This document shows, piece after piece, positions 61,939 to 64,000 of a stretch of 64,000 nucleotides of DNA. A program made the position numbers and the translations under genes. The notes beneath the pieces are model-generated. The model was not told the origin of the DNA. It saw only the letters and a list, made by a program, of their open reading frames with translations, and did no database searches. The DNA comes from Nemophila menziesii (Eukaryota > Streptophyta > Magnoliopsida > Boraginales > Hydrophyllaceae), in contig JARWIR010000001.1 of assembly GCA_029959085.1 (NCBI GenBank), forward strand, positions 68,634,899 through 68,698,898, in the 5' to 3' direction. Numbering within the stretch: the stretch's first letter is position 1; each line of letters opens with the position of its first letter.

Positions 61939-63150
61939 TGGAGCTTACAAGAGTGATATAAGGCTCTCAAACAACGGAGCTTATAAGAGCAATGATTTGA
62001 TATGTCTCGTACCATATTTGATAACGCAGTGGAAAGACTTTTTACTCTACTTATCAATGGTAATAGCGACAAAATCATTGTAACACATATATTTGTATAT
62101 ATTCGTAGTGTGATTCTTATATATATAATCACACTACTAAAACAAATAAGGATGTGAACACATGTTAATTATGTTATACTTTCTCCATGGTGAAGTTTTA
62201 TGGAGCTCGACGATAAATACACTTGACGACCTTTAGTTTTATATATATGACTATTCTGATGACTAATGACCCATCATGCGACGTTTATTATGTATGACAT
62301 ATTTTAAAGAATACCTATCAAATATGAATTCCATCATTGTTAACGAAATCACCGCTCATACTTCAAAGGAAGTATTTGATACAAGTACCGGAGTTTATCA
62401 ATATGATCAACAATAAAGATTGTGAGGCGTTTATGTCCCTCCACAAGAATGAATATAGCAGGTGGGCTAGCTTGTCTCACCCAAAATGACATATTATCGT
62501 CATAATAATAATGTCAATATTAAGAATCATATACTAAAATAATTGAATAAGAACCCAATAATACTCTTAATGATGGAACTTCAGTTTATATCTATATTTA
62601 TTAGAAATATTGCACCTAAAGCACATTTTCTTTACTTGAGAAATAAATAATGAACTTGATGAAAAGAGGGAAGCAATGTTATAAATATTTAACAAAATGA
62701 ACGTCAATTTACCTTTCATTTCAATAATTAAGATTCTCTCTTCTTATGCTAAATATGAAAAAAATAATGAACTTGATGAAAAAGGGAAGCAATGATATAA
62801 ATATTTAACAAAATGAACATCAATTTACCTTTCATTTTAATAATTAAGATTCTCTCTTCTTATGCTAAATATATAAGCTAGAGATATTATGCACCCATTA
62901 GAAAGAGATAACAAGACCATAACAAAATAATGAAATTGAACATCAATGTTTGCAAGTTCTACTCTCCTAAAAAATGAAAGAGACATGGGAATTTACTCCC
63001 TATATGATATAAGACACTTACATATAGAATGAATTTTGCTAGATTTATAAATTAGTTTCAACATCTTGTCATATAATATTTATGAGATATTGAATATAAG
63101 AATTTAAACTTACATGTAATATTTGTATAACTCAAGATCATTTGGGAATT
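61939..63150. repeat. Repeat U, copy 6 (5' truncated)
   Basis: Begins inside U at GAGCTTACAAGAGTGAT, joined to NudC exon 1. It runs through AACTTGATGAAAAGAGGGAAG twice (62640-62840, a local duplication of about 120 bp) to GCACCCATTAGAAAGAGATA. Confidence 0.8.
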
Positions 63151-63166
63151 TCACCTATTAATAATT

Positions 63167-63347
63167 ATAAAAAAATCTATCCATTCAATATTGAATGATC
63201 CAATACCAATCGTATTATTACAAATGCGCATGTTATTAACTTGCAAAAGTATCTACCTAATTAATCTAATGACATGTGTTTTGTTATTATAATTAATTGA
63301 TGTGATGTGAATATTGGATCATCCAATATAGGATAGAAGTCTTACCC
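63167..63347. mobile_element. MITE-like insertion, about 180 bp
   Basis: Absent from the paralogous sequence near 27565. The inverted partners TCTATCCATTCAATATTG at the left and, inverted from the right, TCTATCCTATATTGG followed by ATGATCCAATA suggest terminal repeats. The exact ends and the target duplication are not clear. Confidence 0.5.
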
Positions 63348-63576
63348 AATTTCAAAATACATCTTGCTATGTGGACTTAACGGTAAAAATGGATGGAATT
63401 TTCAAGGGATCGAGAATTATTCGGGTAGCTTTTTAATTTCGAGAACGCAGTGGCTATAGGGATATAGTTCATGGACTATATAGGTAATATTCCCTTTCGA
63501 GATTTTTTTAAAGTAAGAACCCTAACTAAACAAAGTTCCTAAAACACCTTCGATAACAGAATCATGAGATAACATA

Positions 63577-63815
63577 CATAGGCTTTAAAATCAATCATCC
63601 ATTTTGAAATGTATGAATGTATAGTTCACCAATGAAAGACATTAACATCAACAAATAAGGGAATAAAATACGCCTAATATAATTCTGTGATATAAAATAA
63701 TGATCATTCTTAAAGGGAAAAAAACATATATACCTTACAATAACTGATTGGAGGCTGGCCTTTGCTTCTAACTATTAGATGATTCTTCTTGATTTCATAA
63801 ACAACAAAAATAATT
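63577..63815 (-). pseudogene. NudC exons 2-3 remnant (last copy)
   Basis: 63731-63815 reads VVYEIKKNHLIVRSKGQPPI before a TGTAAGG donor-like site, and 63580-63630 matches the GELY exon. The surrounding CATACATAGGCTTTAAAA is the intact form of the target site used by the LTR element. Confidence 0.75.
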
Positions 63816-64000
63816 CTTTGCAACAAATGGTTTATCCCAAAGAATTCACAATAATATTAATATAAATTTGGACAAATTAGTCTATGGTCTGCATCCCACA
63901 TTTGAATTTCATTCTTATGAGACACATTTGATTTGTAAAAAATATGCATAACTCATTTGTATATTACCCATTGTCTATTTGTATATAACCTCTTTTTCTT

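Overview
The window looks like intergenic DNA from a flowering plant, probably a dicot. It is strongly AT-rich. The genes are split by GT-AG introns and are broken. Nearly everything recognisable is a plant transposable element (L1-type LINEs, a Mutator-like element, a CACTA element, Ty3-type LTR elements, MITEs) or a decayed fragment of a plant gene. I see no intact host gene, no tRNA or rRNA gene and nothing prokaryotic.

Layout. 1-5310 and 11671-18453 are two copies (A and B) of one segmental duplication. Each holds a LINE remnant and, on the minus strand, the last exons of a NudC/BOBBER-like co-chaperone gene. Copy A breaks off inside a NudC exon, close to a decayed Mutator-like element (about 5480-9840) that carries an MuDR-type transposase and a separate Ulp1/C48-like protease remnant. 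Copy B runs into the 3' end of an LTR element (18942-20583). That is joined to a second LINE (20584-24890), itself interrupted by a solo LTR (21368-22846). From 26 kb to the end the background is a local repeat, called U here, present about seven times and often next to broken NudC exons. Larger elements sit in this background: a complete-ended CACTA element (35758-44982, TSD ATT) with two minus-strand transposase genes, and a gag-remnant-only LTR retrotransposon (49610-57159, TSD CATAG) that landed at the edge of a NudC exon remnant. A short piece of a CLSY/DRD1-type SNF2 remodeler gene lies at 47318-47481.

How the parts relate. Several insertions can be proved inside the window because paralogous copies of U or of the NudC remnant keep the empty site. 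The NudC remnants are scattered, partial and in places out of gene order, yet keep intron sequence. That fits repeated local duplication or DNA-level gene capture, not retroposition. The most interesting signals are the NudC/U cluster, the CLSY/DRD1 fragment, an 18-unit minisatellite with two WRKY W-box cores in almost every unit inside the CACTA element, GAGTACTC arrays at both sides of the MULE transposase, and a GC-rich palindromic tandem repeat in the LTR element. Family names come from recognised motifs, not from database searches.
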